Below, piece after piece: positions 8,763-16,852 of a stretch of DNA of 64,000 nucleotides. The position numbers and the translations under genes are program-made. The stretch is from Gammaproteobacteria bacterium. Lineage in GTDB: Bacteria; Pseudomonadota; Gammaproteobacteria; Enterobacterales; Alteromonadaceae. Below the pieces are notes generated by a model that saw nothing but the letters and a program-made list of their open reading frames with translations, ran no database searches and was not told the DNA's origin. Every line of letters begins with the position of its first letter. The first letter of the stretch is position 1. The stretch is from contig JAAEZG010000011.1 of NCBI GenBank assembly GCA_018222985.1, forward strand, positions 1-64,000. The letters run 5' to 3'.

Positions 8763-8788
8763 ATTGGCCAATCCTAGCGCAAGCGCTA
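8763..8788. promoter_or_regulatory. Two adjacent palindromes upstream of the transporter gene
   Basis: A perfect 10-base palindrome ATTGGCCAAT (8763-8772) is followed by TAGCGC-AA-GCGCTA (8775-8788). Both lie just upstream of the candidate -10 box, where an activator or repressor dimer would bind. No known regulator is assigned. Confidence 0.35.
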
Positions 8789-8819
8789 CATGCGAGCAAG
8801 TGATGCAGGACAGTGAAGA

Positions 8820-8850
8820 GGACCAATCACGCTTAAAACGCGACTGGTCC
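8820..8850 (-). terminator. Imperfect hairpin after the class-3 aldehyde dehydrogenase gene
   Basis: GGACCA at 8820-8825 pairs with TGGTCC at 8845-8850, with further interrupted pairing inward (CACGC against GCG) across an AT-rich loop. It sits between the stop of the aldehyde dehydrogenase gene (8867) and the transporter gene downstream. There is no T-run, so termination is uncertain. Confidence 0.3.
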
Positions 8851-8866
8851 AATCAATTTGCGAGTG

Positions 8867-10240
8867 TTATGAGAACCAACGCAGCAGTTTTTGTTTAAAC
8901 GATGTATATGGCGGGTAGCGAAAATTAGGATCCATTTTAAAGGGGCGCGTCATTACCGACTTTAAATGGCTGAATGTTTCAAAACCAAAGCGCCCGTGGT
9001 AACGCCCCATACCACTTGGACCCACGCCACCGAATGGTAACTGGGGGTTGAGCATAAACATCAAGGCATCGTTGTTGCATTGGTTGCCTGCGTGGGTTTG
9101 TTCGGTAAGTTGTTGCAAGGCGCGCTGAGAACGACTAAAGCCATAAAGCGCAAGCGGCTTGTCACGTTCACGAATAAAACTCACGGCGCTAGCAAGGTTC
9201 TTGATTTTTAAAATCGGCAGAATAGGGCCAAATATCTCGTCTTGCATTACGTCGCTTTGCTCATCAACTTCGGTTAATACCGTGGGTGCAATAAAGCGTT
9301 CTTGCAAATTGTGTTGCCCACCGCTGGCAATAATTCCGTCATTTAGGTAACTGACCAAGCGTTCACAGTGTTGTTGGTTAACAATACGACCATAATCTTC
9401 GGCGGTGCTTGGGTCGGAACCAAAAAACTCATGAATAGCGGTTTTTAGTGCGCGAATAAATTCGTCATGAACATTCTCATGCACCAATACATAATCGGGC
9501 GCAATGCAAGTCTGGCCGGCGTTTAGCCACTTGCCCCAAGCAATGCGTCGTGCCGCCACCAATAAGTCGGCATCTTCGAGCACGACAGCAGGACTTTTGC
9601 CACCGAGCTCTAACGTGACTGGCGTTAAAAATTCTGCTGCCGCTTTCATAACAATACGGCCGACGCGACCACCACCGGTATACAAAATGTGGTCAAAGCG
9701 TTGTTGCAATAATTCTGTTGCAACGTCGGCGGCACCGGTGACAACCTGAACGGCTTCGGCGGACAAATAATCGGGAAGTAACCGTTCAAGTAATGCGGCA
9801 GTTTTGGGTGCCAGCTCCGATGGCTTAACCACCACACAGTTACCAGCTGCTAAAGCGGCAACCATTGGGCTTAGCAATAGCTGCAGCGGGTAATTCCACG
9901 CGCCTATCACTAACACCACGCCTAACGGCTCAGGGTAACGGTAACTACGTCCAGGCCAAGCCATTAAAGGTTGGCTGACGCGTTGCGGGCGCATCCATTT
10001 TTTAAGGTGCTTAACGGTGTGTTTTATATCGCTATGCAAATAGCCGAGCTCGGTTAGCCAACCTTCGGCGGTCGATTTTCCGAGATCAGAATTTAGGGCG
10101 GCCAACAGTGCTGTTTCATGCTCGTTGAGCAGTTGTTGTAGCTGTTGCAGTTGGTTGATGCGCCACGAAGCCGGGCGCGTTAAACCGCTGTCATAGGTGG
10201 CGCGCAAGCGTTGCACCGTGGATGCGATAGTTGTACTCAT
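8867..10240 (-). CDS. Class 3 (coniferyl/fatty aldehyde-type) aldehyde dehydrogenase
   Basis: This NAD(P)-dependent enzyme oxidises an aldehyde to the acid. It belongs to the ALDH3 branch: 457 residues, shorter at the N-terminus than GabD-type enzymes, with the oxyanion Asn in GAWNYP (Asn115), the general base Glu211 in TLELGGKSP and the catalytic Cys245 in NAGQTCIAPDY. Coniferyl-aldehyde or long-chain aldehyde dehydrogenase is the usual label, but substrate is not readable here. The C-terminus ends in a basic and aromatic stretch that could touch membranes. The ATG overlaps the gabD stop codon by four bases, so both are made together. Confidence 0.88.
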   Translation of the reverse strand: MSTTIASTVQRLRATYDSGLTRPASWRINQLQQLQQLLNEHETALLAALNSDLGKSTAEGWLTELGYLHSDIKHTVKHLKKWMRPQRVSQPLMAWPGRSYRYPEPLGVVLVIGAWNYPLQLLLSPMVAALAAGNCVVVKPSELAPKTAALLERLLPDYLSAEAVQVVTGAADVATELLQQRFDHILYTGGGRVGRIVMKAAAEFLTPVTLELGGKSPAVVLEDADLLVAARRIAWGKWLNAGQTCIAPDYVLVHENVHDEFIRALKTAIHEFFGSDPSTAEDYGRIVNQQHCERLVSYLNDGIIASGGQHNLQERFIAPTVLTEVDEQSDVMQDEIFGPILPILKIKNLASAVSFIRERDKPLALYGFSRSQRALQQLTEQTHAGNQCNNDALMFMLNPQLPFGGVGPSGMGRYHGRFGFETFSHLKSVMTRPFKMDPNFRYPPYTSFKQKLLRWFS

Positions 10241-11703
10241 GAAAAGCCACCTAAGGTTATATTTTTCGTTTCTTGATATTCGGCCAAACCATAGCGTGAG
10301 CCTTCGCGACCTATACCGGACTCTTTCACGCCGCCAAACGCATTGTATGCATGTGAAATGGCGCCAGAATTAATGCCTAACATACCACAGTCTAATTGCT
10401 CACTAACGCGTAAAATGCGCCGATAGTCTTGCGCACAAAAATAGCCTGCTAAGCCAAATGGTGTGGCGTTCGCTTGCTCAATGCCTTGTGCTTCATCGGC
10501 GAAACGCTGGACGGCAATGACCGGACCAAATATTTCCTCTTGGGCGATGCGCATTGAGGCGTTCACGTCGACAATTAAGGTTGGCGCGTAAAATAGCTCG
10601 CCGAGTTCAGTTAATACACGACCGCCTTCGAGCACTGTGGCACCGTTTTGCTTAGCATCGTTGATAAGGTCGTTCACTTTATCAATAGCGTCTTGATTGA
10701 TTAGAGGGCCGTAGTCGACTTCTTCGGCGTCGCCAGCAGCCACCTTCAATGAGTTGAGTTTGCTTTGCAATCGCTCAACAAACTTATCGTGCACTGCGTC
10801 TTGAACCAATACTCGGTTGGCACTAATGCAGGTTTGGCCGGCATTGCGAAACTTGCAAACCAGCAGTTCTTGCACAGCAAGTTCAATATCCGCATCGTCG
10901 AACACAATAAAAGGTGCGTTGCCGCCAAGCTCTAGGGAAATCTTTTTCATAGTGCCTGCGCACTGTTCCATGAGAGCTTTACCCACAGCGGTAGACCCCG
11001 TGAAAGTAAATTTGCGCACCCGAGGGTGACTGGTGAAAACCTCGCCAACTGCCTTTGATTGTGTGGTGGGAACAATGTTAATAACACCATCTGGGATGCC
11101 CACTTCGCTGGCAAGCTGTGCAAGAGCAAGTGCCGACAGCGGCGTTAATTGCGGCGGCTTAACCACAATAGTACAACCCGCGGCTAATGCTGGCGCGACT
11201 TTACGAGTGATCATGGCGTTTGGAAAGTTCCAAGGTGTAATTGCCGCACAAACACCTACGGGCTGTTTAATAATCCAGCTGCGCTTATCGTTCGCATTGA
11301 CAGGCAAAATATCGCCGTATGAGCGTTCTGCTTCACCAGCAAACCAATCAACAAAACTAGCACCATATTCAATTTCGCCAATCGCCTCGGCAATCGGCTT
11401 GCCTTGTTCAAGGCTCATTAGCTCGCCAAGTGCCTGCTTGTTATCAAGCATTGCTTGATACCACTTGCGTAACAAGTCGGCACGTTGCTTCGCCGTTTTT
11501 TCCCGCCACAAAGGCAGCGCTTTGTGGGCGGCCTCAATAGCGCGCTCAGCTAATGTCGCATCGCCGTCGGCCACCTCTGCCAGTACGTCTTGATTAGCTG
11601 GGTTGGTCACCGCAAAACGTTGTTCGCTAGGAACCCAATGCCCATCAATAAAAGCATTAGTTTGAATAAGCGAGCGCAATGTGTGAGTCGGATGGGTTGG
11701 CAT
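10237..11703 (-). CDS. gabD: NAD(P)-dependent succinate-semialdehyde dehydrogenase
   Basis: GabD oxidises succinate semialdehyde to succinate, ending the 4-aminobutyrate route into the TCA cycle. The sequence is close to E. coli GabD: AAITPWNFPNAMITRK (about 153-168), base Glu258 in SLELGGNAP and nucleophile Cys292 in NAGQTCISANR, at 488 residues (E. coli 482). No GABA aminotransferase (gabT) is adjacent; the downstream partner is a second aldehyde dehydrogenase, overlapping by four bases. A glutarate semialdehyde role is possible, since the family acts on both. Two inverted repeats lie between 11725 and 11770, in front of the gene. Confidence 0.9.
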   Translation of the reverse strand: MPTHPTHTLRSLIQTNAFIDGHWVPSEQRFAVTNPANQDVLAEVADGDATLAERAIEAAHKALPLWREKTAKQRADLLRKWYQAMLDNKQALGELMSLEQGKPIAEAIGEIEYGASFVDWFAGEAERSYGDILPVNANDKRSWIIKQPVGVCAAITPWNFPNAMITRKVAPALAAGCTIVVKPPQLTPLSALALAQLASEVGIPDGVINIVPTTQSKAVGEVFTSHPRVRKFTFTGSTAVGKALMEQCAGTMKKISLELGGNAPFIVFDDADIELAVQELLVCKFRNAGQTCISANRVLVQDAVHDKFVERLQSKLNSLKVAAGDAEEVDYGPLINQDAIDKVNDLINDAKQNGATVLEGGRVLTELGELFYAPTLIVDVNASMRIAQEEIFGPVIAVQRFADEAQGIEQANATPFGLAGYFCAQDYRRILRVSEQLDCGMLGINSGAISHAYNAFGGVKESGIGREGSRYGLAEYQETKNITLGGFS

Positions 11704-11724
11704 AAACGTTCCCCTTGTTTAGAA

Positions 11725-11770
11725 CTCTATGGATAGAGCGTAGGACTTTTTGAGATTTGTCTTTCTCAAA
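11725..11770. promoter_or_regulatory. Inverted repeats in the gabD control region
   Basis: CTCTAT-GG-ATAGAG (11725-11738) lies 22 bases upstream of the gabD start, and TTTGAGA / TCTCAAA (11749-11755 and 11764-11770, eight-base gap) lies behind it. Each has the symmetry of a dimeric repressor site. I do not recognise the motif of a named regulator. Confidence 0.35.
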
Positions 11771-11822
11771 TATGTACTTAGAGTATTGTGGTTATACGCA
11801 AGAACTTCAATGGTAGATTACC

Positions 11823-11851
11823 TTGCTATTATTTAACATTTAGCGTATAGT
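11823..11851 (+). promoter_or_regulatory. sigma70 promoter of deaD
   Basis: TTGCTA (11823-11828) and TATAGT (11846-11851) are separated by 17 bases. Transcription from about 11858 would give a leader of some 150 bases before the deaD start codon, in line with the long leaders known for deaD in other bacteria. Confidence 0.5.
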
Positions 11852-11891
11852 TCGCGGCCTCAGGGTCATTACCGCTATTGATGGGAGCGGA

Positions 11892-11917
11892 TTTACCCCT
11901 GAATTTGCTGGGGTAAA
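11892..11917 (+). promoter_or_regulatory. Stem-loop in the deaD leader
   Basis: TTTACCCC (11892-11899) and GGGGTAAA (11910-11917) form a perfect eight-base stem with a ten-base loop, inside the predicted 5' leader. A second shorter GGG/CCC pairing follows at 11962-11974. DEAD-box helicase mRNAs often carry folded leaders that are unwound by their own product or by cold-shock proteins; such a role here is inference. Confidence 0.45.
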
Positions 11918-12009
11918 CAGCGCCTAATTTCCTGCCAGAGTGTTCATCGTGTTCTGTAGCTGGGCCTATACCCCCTTATATATGCTTTACAGAAACATGT
12001 GAGAAAAAT

Positions 12010-13836
12010 ATGTCTGAAGTAATGACTGGCCAATCGTTTGCCGATTTGGCCCTGCCTGCTGTTGTGCTTAAACAGCTAGAAAAAATGAATTTCACCCAAC
12101 CAACCCCAATTCAATTGCAAGCCATTCCAGCTTTGCTTGACGGCAAAAACGTGCTTGGTGAAGCGCAAACGGGTACTGGTAAAACAGCTGCTTTCGGTTT
12201 GCCTGGTCTTGCCGCGATTGATGCCAAAGAACGTAGCACGCAAATGTTGGTGGTTGCACCAACGCGCGAACTTGCCATTCAGGTAGCCGAAGCTGTGACT
12301 GAATTTGCTCAGCAAATACGTGGCTTAGAAGTGGCAACCGTTTATGGTGGTTCGGCGTTTGGGCCTCAAATTAAAGCCTTGCGTGGCGGTGCTCAGGTTG
12401 TTGTGGGTACGCCAGGGCGTTTACTTGACCTGTTGAAAAAAGGCGTACTGAACTTATCATCTTTGCGCTTAGCTGTGCTTGATGAAGCCGATGAAATGCT
12501 AAACATGGGCTTTATCGAAGATATCGAAACTATTATGGCGGCAGTGCCAAACACGGCTCAACGTGCGTTATTCTCTGCCACAATGCCACCAGCGATTCGT
12601 AAATTAGCGAAAACATTTTTGGTGAATGAAGCCGGTGAACAGCCGCTAAACATTCAAATTGCAGCGATTGAAAAAGCCAAAGCAACCATTCGCCAACGCG
12701 CATGGTTAGTGCGTGGTTTGAACAAAATGCAGGCGCTTACACGCTTATTAGAAACCCTTGAGTATCAACGTGTACTTATTTTCGTACGTACCCGTTCAGA
12801 CACCATGGATGTGACCGAGCAGTTGCAAGCGTCTGGTTTTAAAGCGTCACCATTAAGTGGCGATTTGAACCAAGCCCAGCGTGAGCAAACAGTTGCTCAG
12901 TTGCGTAGTGGGCGTATTGAAATCTTAGTTGCTACAGACGTGGTTGCGCGTGGTCTTGACGTGCCTGAAATTACTCACGTCGTGAACTATGATTTGCCAG
13001 GTGATAGCGAGTCTTATGTACACCGCATTGGTCGTACAGGCCGTGCTGGGCGTAGTGGTGAAGCAATTTTGTTTTACCGCAACAAAGAAAAGCATTTGTT
13101 GCGCACCTATGAGCGTTTAACCAACGGTACGATTGAGTTCTTTGAAGTGCCAAATGCCAAAGAATTGAGCGCGCACCGTCAACAGAAATTACAGCAGCAA
13201 CTGGTTGATACAGTGGCTGGTGGTGAATTTGCTGAATTGAACGCGATTATTGCAAAAATGCAGGCTGATACTGGCTTATCAGCCGAGCAAATCGCTGCAG
13301 CATTGTTGGCGCAACAAAACTCACAACGTCCGTTGATTGTTGCTGATGACCCAGCACCGCGTAAATTTGAAGAGCGTGCAGATCGCCGTGGTAAGCGCGA
13401 TGCGCGTGACGGTCGTGATAGCCGTGATGGTCGTGAAAAACGCAACTCCCGTGATCGTCGAGACGCCAACGTTGAATTTGATACTTACAAAATCAAAGTA
13501 GGTCGCGAGCACGGTGCTCGCCCACAAGATATTGTTGGTGCTATTGCGAACGAAGGCGATATTGATAGCCGCTTTATTGGCCAGATTCAGTTGTTTGATG
13601 GTCATAGCTTGGTGGAGTTGCCAAAAGGCATGCCGACCAACGTGCTACGCGTATTACAACGTGCACGCGTACGTCAGCAGCAGATGGATATGGAACTTGC
13701 AAGTGGTGAACAAATCACCCGTCGTCCACGTCCACCAGCTGGTGAACGTCCGGCATTTAAAGGCGCGCAGCGCCGCCCTGAGCGAAGCCCTCGTGGCGCA
13801 GCCCAAGGCGAACGTCGTTCGCGTCGCCCGCAGTAA
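12010..13836 (+). CDS. deaD: ATP-dependent RNA helicase DeaD (CsdA)
   Basis: DeaD unwinds structured RNA and helps 50S ribosome assembly and mRNA decay, mainly at low temperature. Motifs are complete: Q-motif TPIQLQA, Walker A AQTGTGKT (52-59), DEAD (158-161), SAT near 190, and VHRIGRTGRAGR near 338-349. Between about 440 and 495 lies a low-complexity run of RD/GRD repeats, then the DbpA/CsdA RNA-binding domain with GAIANEGDIDSRFIG, and a basic RRP-rich tail. This architecture separates DeaD from RhlE or SrmB. The 608 residues compare with 629 in E. coli. The ribosome site is weak, and the gene has its own promoter and structured leader. Confidence 0.95.
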   Translation: MSEVMTGQSFADLALPAVVLKQLEKMNFTQPTPIQLQAIPALLDGKNVLGEAQTGTGKTAAFGLPGLAAIDAKERSTQMLVVAPTRELAIQVAEAVTEFAQQIRGLEVATVYGGSAFGPQIKALRGGAQVVVGTPGRLLDLLKKGVLNLSSLRLAVLDEADEMLNMGFIEDIETIMAAVPNTAQRALFSATMPPAIRKLAKTFLVNEAGEQPLNIQIAAIEKAKATIRQRAWLVRGLNKMQALTRLLETLEYQRVLIFVRTRSDTMDVTEQLQASGFKASPLSGDLNQAQREQTVAQLRSGRIEILVATDVVARGLDVPEITHVVNYDLPGDSESYVHRIGRTGRAGRSGEAILFYRNKEKHLLRTYERLTNGTIEFFEVPNAKELSAHRQQKLQQQLVDTVAGGEFAELNAIIAKMQADTGLSAEQIAAALLAQQNSQRPLIVADDPAPRKFEERADRRGKRDARDGRDSRDGREKRNSRDRRDANVEFDTYKIKVGREHGARPQDIVGAIANEGDIDSRFIGQIQLFDGHSLVELPKGMPTNVLRVLQRARVRQQQMDMELASGEQITRRPRPPAGERPAFKGAQRRPERSPRGAAQGERRSRRPQ

Positions 13837-14370
13837 CTAATTTGAACCGGCCGTATGATCAACACGGATCATACGGTCGGTTTCAAATCCCCAAGCTTTT
13901 GCTTGCGCTTTAATTTCTTCAATAGTTTCTTCTGCAATTGTCGGTGTTCTGGCAAGTAGCCAAAAATAGTCATGGCTATCGCTGGTAACCACAGATACTT
14001 CGTAATTACCTTGCTCATCTGTTTGTAACCAACTGACATAGTAGCCACCGTCAAATGGCCAAAAGAAAGTAACCCGATACATGGCATTATCAACTGGCAC
14101 GGCGTGGCCGATGGCTGTTTGCCATTCACCATCAGCAACGTGATAACCGCGATTGGTTACCTCAATGCTGTTGTCTGCGTTTAATCGGTATTCAGCTGAA
14201 ACGCTTTCAAGCCCTTCCTCAAATGAATGAGGTAGGCGTAGTATTTCATACCATTTGCCTAAATAACGCTGCGCATCAAAGTCGTTAACAACCGGGGCAA
14301 CAGGCGTTGGTGTACTGCTGCATGCAGATAGTGCAAAGGCCCAGGCTAATACCAGTATAAGTTTCTTCAT
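13837..14370 (-). CDS. blc: Outer-membrane lipoprotein lipocalin Blc
   Basis: Blc is a small beta-barrel lipoprotein that binds lysophospholipids or fatty acids and is linked to envelope stress and membrane repair. A type II signal peptide ends in the lipobox LSAC, with lipidated Cys17. The lipocalin signature GKWYEI lies near residues 39-44, and the calycin end motif WLLART is near 140. Length 177 equals E. coli Blc. It follows the photolyase gene by 12 bases in the same direction, so the two form an operon. Its last 16 codons lie in a 20-base-pair inverted repeat shared with the deaD 3' end. Confidence 0.93.
   Translation of the reverse strand: MKKLILVLAWAFALSACSSTPTPVAPVVNDFDAQRYLGKWYEILRLPHSFEEGLESVSAEYRLNADNSIEVTNRGYHVADGEWQTAIGHAVPVDNAMYRVTFFWPFDGGYYVSWLQTDEQGNYEVSVVTSDSHDYFWLLARTPTIAEETIEEIKAQAKAWGFETDRMIRVDHTAGSN
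13841..13887. terminator. Long inverted repeat at the convergent deaD / blc junction
   Basis: Bases 13841-13860 pair with 13867-13887 over 20 base pairs (ten perfect next to a six-base loop, then one G-T wobble and a single bulge). It starts four bases after the deaD stop codon and lies wholly inside the 3' end of blc. There is no T-run on either side, so it may act as an RNA 3'-end stabiliser or Rho-assisted stop rather than a classic terminator. Confidence 0.6.
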
Positions 14371-14382
14371 AACGTTACTTTC

Positions 14383-15984
14383 CTAAAGCGTGTTGACATT
14401 GTCGATGTAAAATTGAGCTTGAGTGCGCAATGACTTTTTCTCAGATTCACAACGCTGTTCCCATTGTTTAATCATCAGTGCCATACGTGGGTTGGTTTTT
14501 AGCTTGTCAAAATGCTGCTCAATAAAGCTCCAGTATAGGCTATTAAACGGGCAGGCATGTTCACCTACTTTTTTGTTTACTTGATATGCGCAAGACTGGC
14601 AGTAATTGGACATTTTATTGATATAACTTCCACTCGAAATATAAGGCTTGGTTGCCAAAATTCCACCATCGGCAAATTGGCTCATGCCACGCGTGTTTGG
14701 CAGCTCGACCCATTCAATAGCGTCGTTATAAATACCTAAATACCAGTTATCGACAGCCGTGGGATTAACGCCCAATAGTAAGGCGAAATTTCCAGTAACC
14801 ATCAGCCGCTGAATATGATGAGCATAGGCAAAATCTAATGACTGTTTAACGGTATGCGAAAGGCACGCCATTCGTGTCGCACCGGTCCAAAAGAATTCGG
14901 GTAGGGCATTGTTGTGATTAAAAAAATTAAGTTCGGCATAAGCTGGCATTTGCTGCCAATAAATGGCGCGAATGAATTCGCGCCAGCCTATTATTTGCCG
15001 AATAAAACCTTCAATTTGCGCTAAGTCTATATCTTGTTGATGTACCTGCCAGTAGCTTAATGCACGCTCAACAACCTCTCGTGGCGACAGCATTTTAGTG
15101 TTCAACGCAAATGAAATACGCGCATGGTAGAGCGCCCAAAAGTCGGTGTGCATGGCGTCTTGAAAGCGCCCAAAATTCGGTAGCAAGTACCGTATAAAGT
15201 AATCAAGTAATTGCCTAGATTCCGCGCGATTTATGGGCCAAAGGAAATTGTTTGCATCAATAGTACCGATGGTTTTTACGCGTTGTCGCTCAAGCATGGC
15301 AACAAGTTGACTCACGTCGTGGCTAAAACAAAGTGGCGCGGGCGGAGTCTGTCCTTTGGATAATTTATTGCGATTATCTTTGTCATAATTCCATTTGCCA
15401 CCAAGCGGTTTGCCGTCGCTCATTAGATAACCCGTTGATTTGCGCATTCGGCGGTAAAAGTTCTCCATGACCACCTGTTTTTGCTGCCCAAACCAATCAT
15501 CTAATACGCTTCGTTGGCATAGAAAATGCTCAGTATCAAACCAGTCAACCGGAATGGATTGCGCAGCAGAAAAATCTTGTAAATATTTATCAAGCCGATA
15601 TTCGTCTGGCTGCTGTATAGAGAACCTTTCAAGCTGCGGCAATACTGTTGAGAGTGCTGTTAAATTACCGGTAATGTCTTGTTGGTTGCTCTCGGCATCT
15701 AGTGTGAAATAAAACACCTGATGTCCAGCGCTTGCTAATGCCTGAGCAAATTGCCGCATGGCCGCGAAAAAGCCGATAACTTTTTGAATATGGTGGGTGA
15801 CATAGTCAGTTTCTTGTCTAATTTCCATGAGTACAAACAGGCGCTTCGCGTTCACGGTTTTGAACCAACTATGGCTGGCATTGAGTTGGTCACCAAGTAT
15901 TAATGCGACCTCTGAAATTGGCCGAGTAGCAAGTGTTTCTATGTCAGTGTGGCAGCGAGAAATATCGCCTAAGGGTGTTATCAT
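14383..15984 (-). CDS. Iron-sulfur cryptochrome/photolyase, prokaryotic (6-4) photolyase type (PhrB-like)
   Basis: Proteins of this family (FeS-BCP) use FAD, a lumazine antenna and a 4Fe-4S cluster to repair (6-4) photoproducts in blue light. Four cysteines stand at 374, 462, 465 and 478; the spacing 88-3-13 equals that of the cluster ligands in Agrobacterium PhrB. The N-terminal antenna domain begins with LILGDQL near 29. At 533 residues the size is right, and no other start is available before residue 28. It is not a class I CPD photolyase. blc follows in the same operon. A TGATCT/TAATTA pair lies at 16021-16049 in the short gap to the divergent glycosyltransferase gene. Confidence 0.9.
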   Translation of the reverse strand: MITPLGDISRCHTDIETLATRPISEVALILGDQLNASHSWFKTVNAKRLFVLMEIRQETDYVTHHIQKVIGFFAAMRQFAQALASAGHQVFYFTLDAESNQQDITGNLTALSTVLPQLERFSIQQPDEYRLDKYLQDFSAAQSIPVDWFDTEHFLCQRSVLDDWFGQQKQVVMENFYRRMRKSTGYLMSDGKPLGGKWNYDKDNRNKLSKGQTPPAPLCFSHDVSQLVAMLERQRVKTIGTIDANNFLWPINRAESRQLLDYFIRYLLPNFGRFQDAMHTDFWALYHARISFALNTKMLSPREVVERALSYWQVHQQDIDLAQIEGFIRQIIGWREFIRAIYWQQMPAYAELNFFNHNNALPEFFWTGATRMACLSHTVKQSLDFAYAHHIQRLMVTGNFALLLGVNPTAVDNWYLGIYNDAIEWVELPNTRGMSQFADGGILATKPYISSGSYINKMSNYCQSCAYQVNKKVGEHACPFNSLYWSFIEQHFDKLKTNPRMALMIKQWEQRCESEKKSLRTQAQFYIDNVNTL

Positions 15985-16020
15985 AAGTTAAGATTTGGCT
16001 AAGTTGTCCGCTATATTAGC

Positions 16021-16049
16021 TAATTACGTGTTTTCACGTGGCGAGATCA
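16021..16049 (-). promoter_or_regulatory. Candidate promoter with internal palindrome, photolyase-blc operon
   Basis: On the minus strand TGATCT (16044-16049) precedes TAATTA (16021-16026) by 17 bases, about 37 bases before the photolyase start. The first element resembles the TGATC -35 of ECF sigma factors of the RpoE/ChrR type that control photolyase genes in some proteobacteria. The spacer holds the inverted repeat ACGTG-TTTT-CACGT (16026-16039). Both readings are tentative. Confidence 0.3.
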
Positions 16050-16105
16050 CTGAAAATTTGGCATTATGCAGCGTTAGATAGATAAACCTTCTAGGCAGGA
16101 TACAC

Positions 16106-16846
16106 ATGCAACCAGTAAATATTATTTGTATTAAATGGGGCAAGAAATACGGCTCTGACTATGTGAACACTTTGTACTCAATGGTAAGCCGTAACATTTC
16201 CATTCCTTACCGCTTTGTGTGTTTTACAGACGACGCCGAAGGCATTCGCGACGAAGTTGAGGTGAAGCCAATTCCTGAAATTGGTTTTGAAGATTTTGAT
16301 CAGCGTAAACCTTGGACCTTTGCCCATGGCTGGTTGAAACTGACCTGTTTTGCAGACCCGCTGTATGATTTACAAGGGCAAACGCTGTTTCTTGATCTCG
16401 ACATTGTTATTGTGGGTAGTTTGGACGAGTTCTTTGAGCCTGAAGGCGACTTCTTAGTTATTAAAGAATGGGACAAGTCAGATGCGACAGGAAATACATC
16501 GGTATTTCGCTTCAACATTGGCGCCCATGTCGATGCGCTTGAGCATCTCAAAGCTGACCCGGTGGGTTCGCGCAAAGATGTGCGAAACGAACAAGAATTT
16601 ATTACCCAGTTTGTTGCGCGCCAAGGCAAATTAAAATATTGGCCAGCACAGTGGTGCCGCAGTTTTAAACGCCATTGCTTGCGCCCATTCCCGTTAAGCT
16701 TCTTCCAACAGCCACGCATTCCACAAGGCGCAAAAGTGATTATTTTCCACGGGCGACCGCATCCTGACGATGCAATGGCAGGGCGCAGTGGTAAATGGTA
16801 TCGCAAAGTGTTGCCAACCACTTGGATTAAAGAGTACTGGCGCTAA
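16106..16846 (+). CDS. Glycosyltransferase with DxD motif, probably LPS core
   Basis: This 246-residue protein looks like a nucleotide-sugar glycosyltransferase of GT-A fold: an N-terminal CIKWG strand, the metal-binding FLDLDIVIV segment with Asp97-Leu-Asp99, and a late IIFHGRPHPDD stretch that would coordinate the metal again. I cannot assign the sugar or acceptor. It lies six bases before waaA-kdkA in the same direction, which suggests action on the lipid A-Kdo core. Similar short proteins are widespread as unnamed genes beside LPS core genes in marine gammaproteobacteria. An AGGA ribosome site lies five bases before the ATG. Confidence 0.75.
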   Translation: MQPVNIICIKWGKKYGSDYVNTLYSMVSRNISIPYRFVCFTDDAEGIRDEVEVKPIPEIGFEDFDQRKPWTFAHGWLKLTCFADPLYDLQGQTLFLDLDIVIVGSLDEFFEPEGDFLVIKEWDKSDATGNTSVFRFNIGAHVDALEHLKADPVGSRKDVRNEQEFITQFVARQGKLKYWPAQWCRSFKRHCLRPFPLSFFQQPRIPQGAKVIIFHGRPHPDDAMAGRSGKWYRKVLPTTWIKEYWR

Positions 16847-16852
16847 GTCGTT

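Larger units (their letters stand above)
11704..12009. other. Divergent intergenic region gabD / deaD
   Basis: This 306-base gap holds the control regions of both genes. Next to gabD are two inverted repeats (11725-11738 and 11749-11770). Further right is a sigma70 promoter for deaD (11823-11851), then a leader of about 150 bases with a stem-loop (11892-11917). No small open frame with a credible ribosome site and no RNA gene was recognised. Confidence 0.6.

Noticed and set aside
8725-8826. 34-codon N-terminal extension of the sodium symporter
   Set aside because: The internal ATG at 8724 has a good ribosome site and the family-typical start; the extension covers the palindromes and the TATAAT box.
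11033-11458. 141-codon open frame on the plus strand
   Set aside because: It lies antisense to gabD and lacks a ribosome site or recognisable domain.
16300-16821. 173-codon open frame on the minus strand
   Set aside because: It is antisense to the glycosyltransferase gene, which has the better ribosome site and a clear DxD motif.
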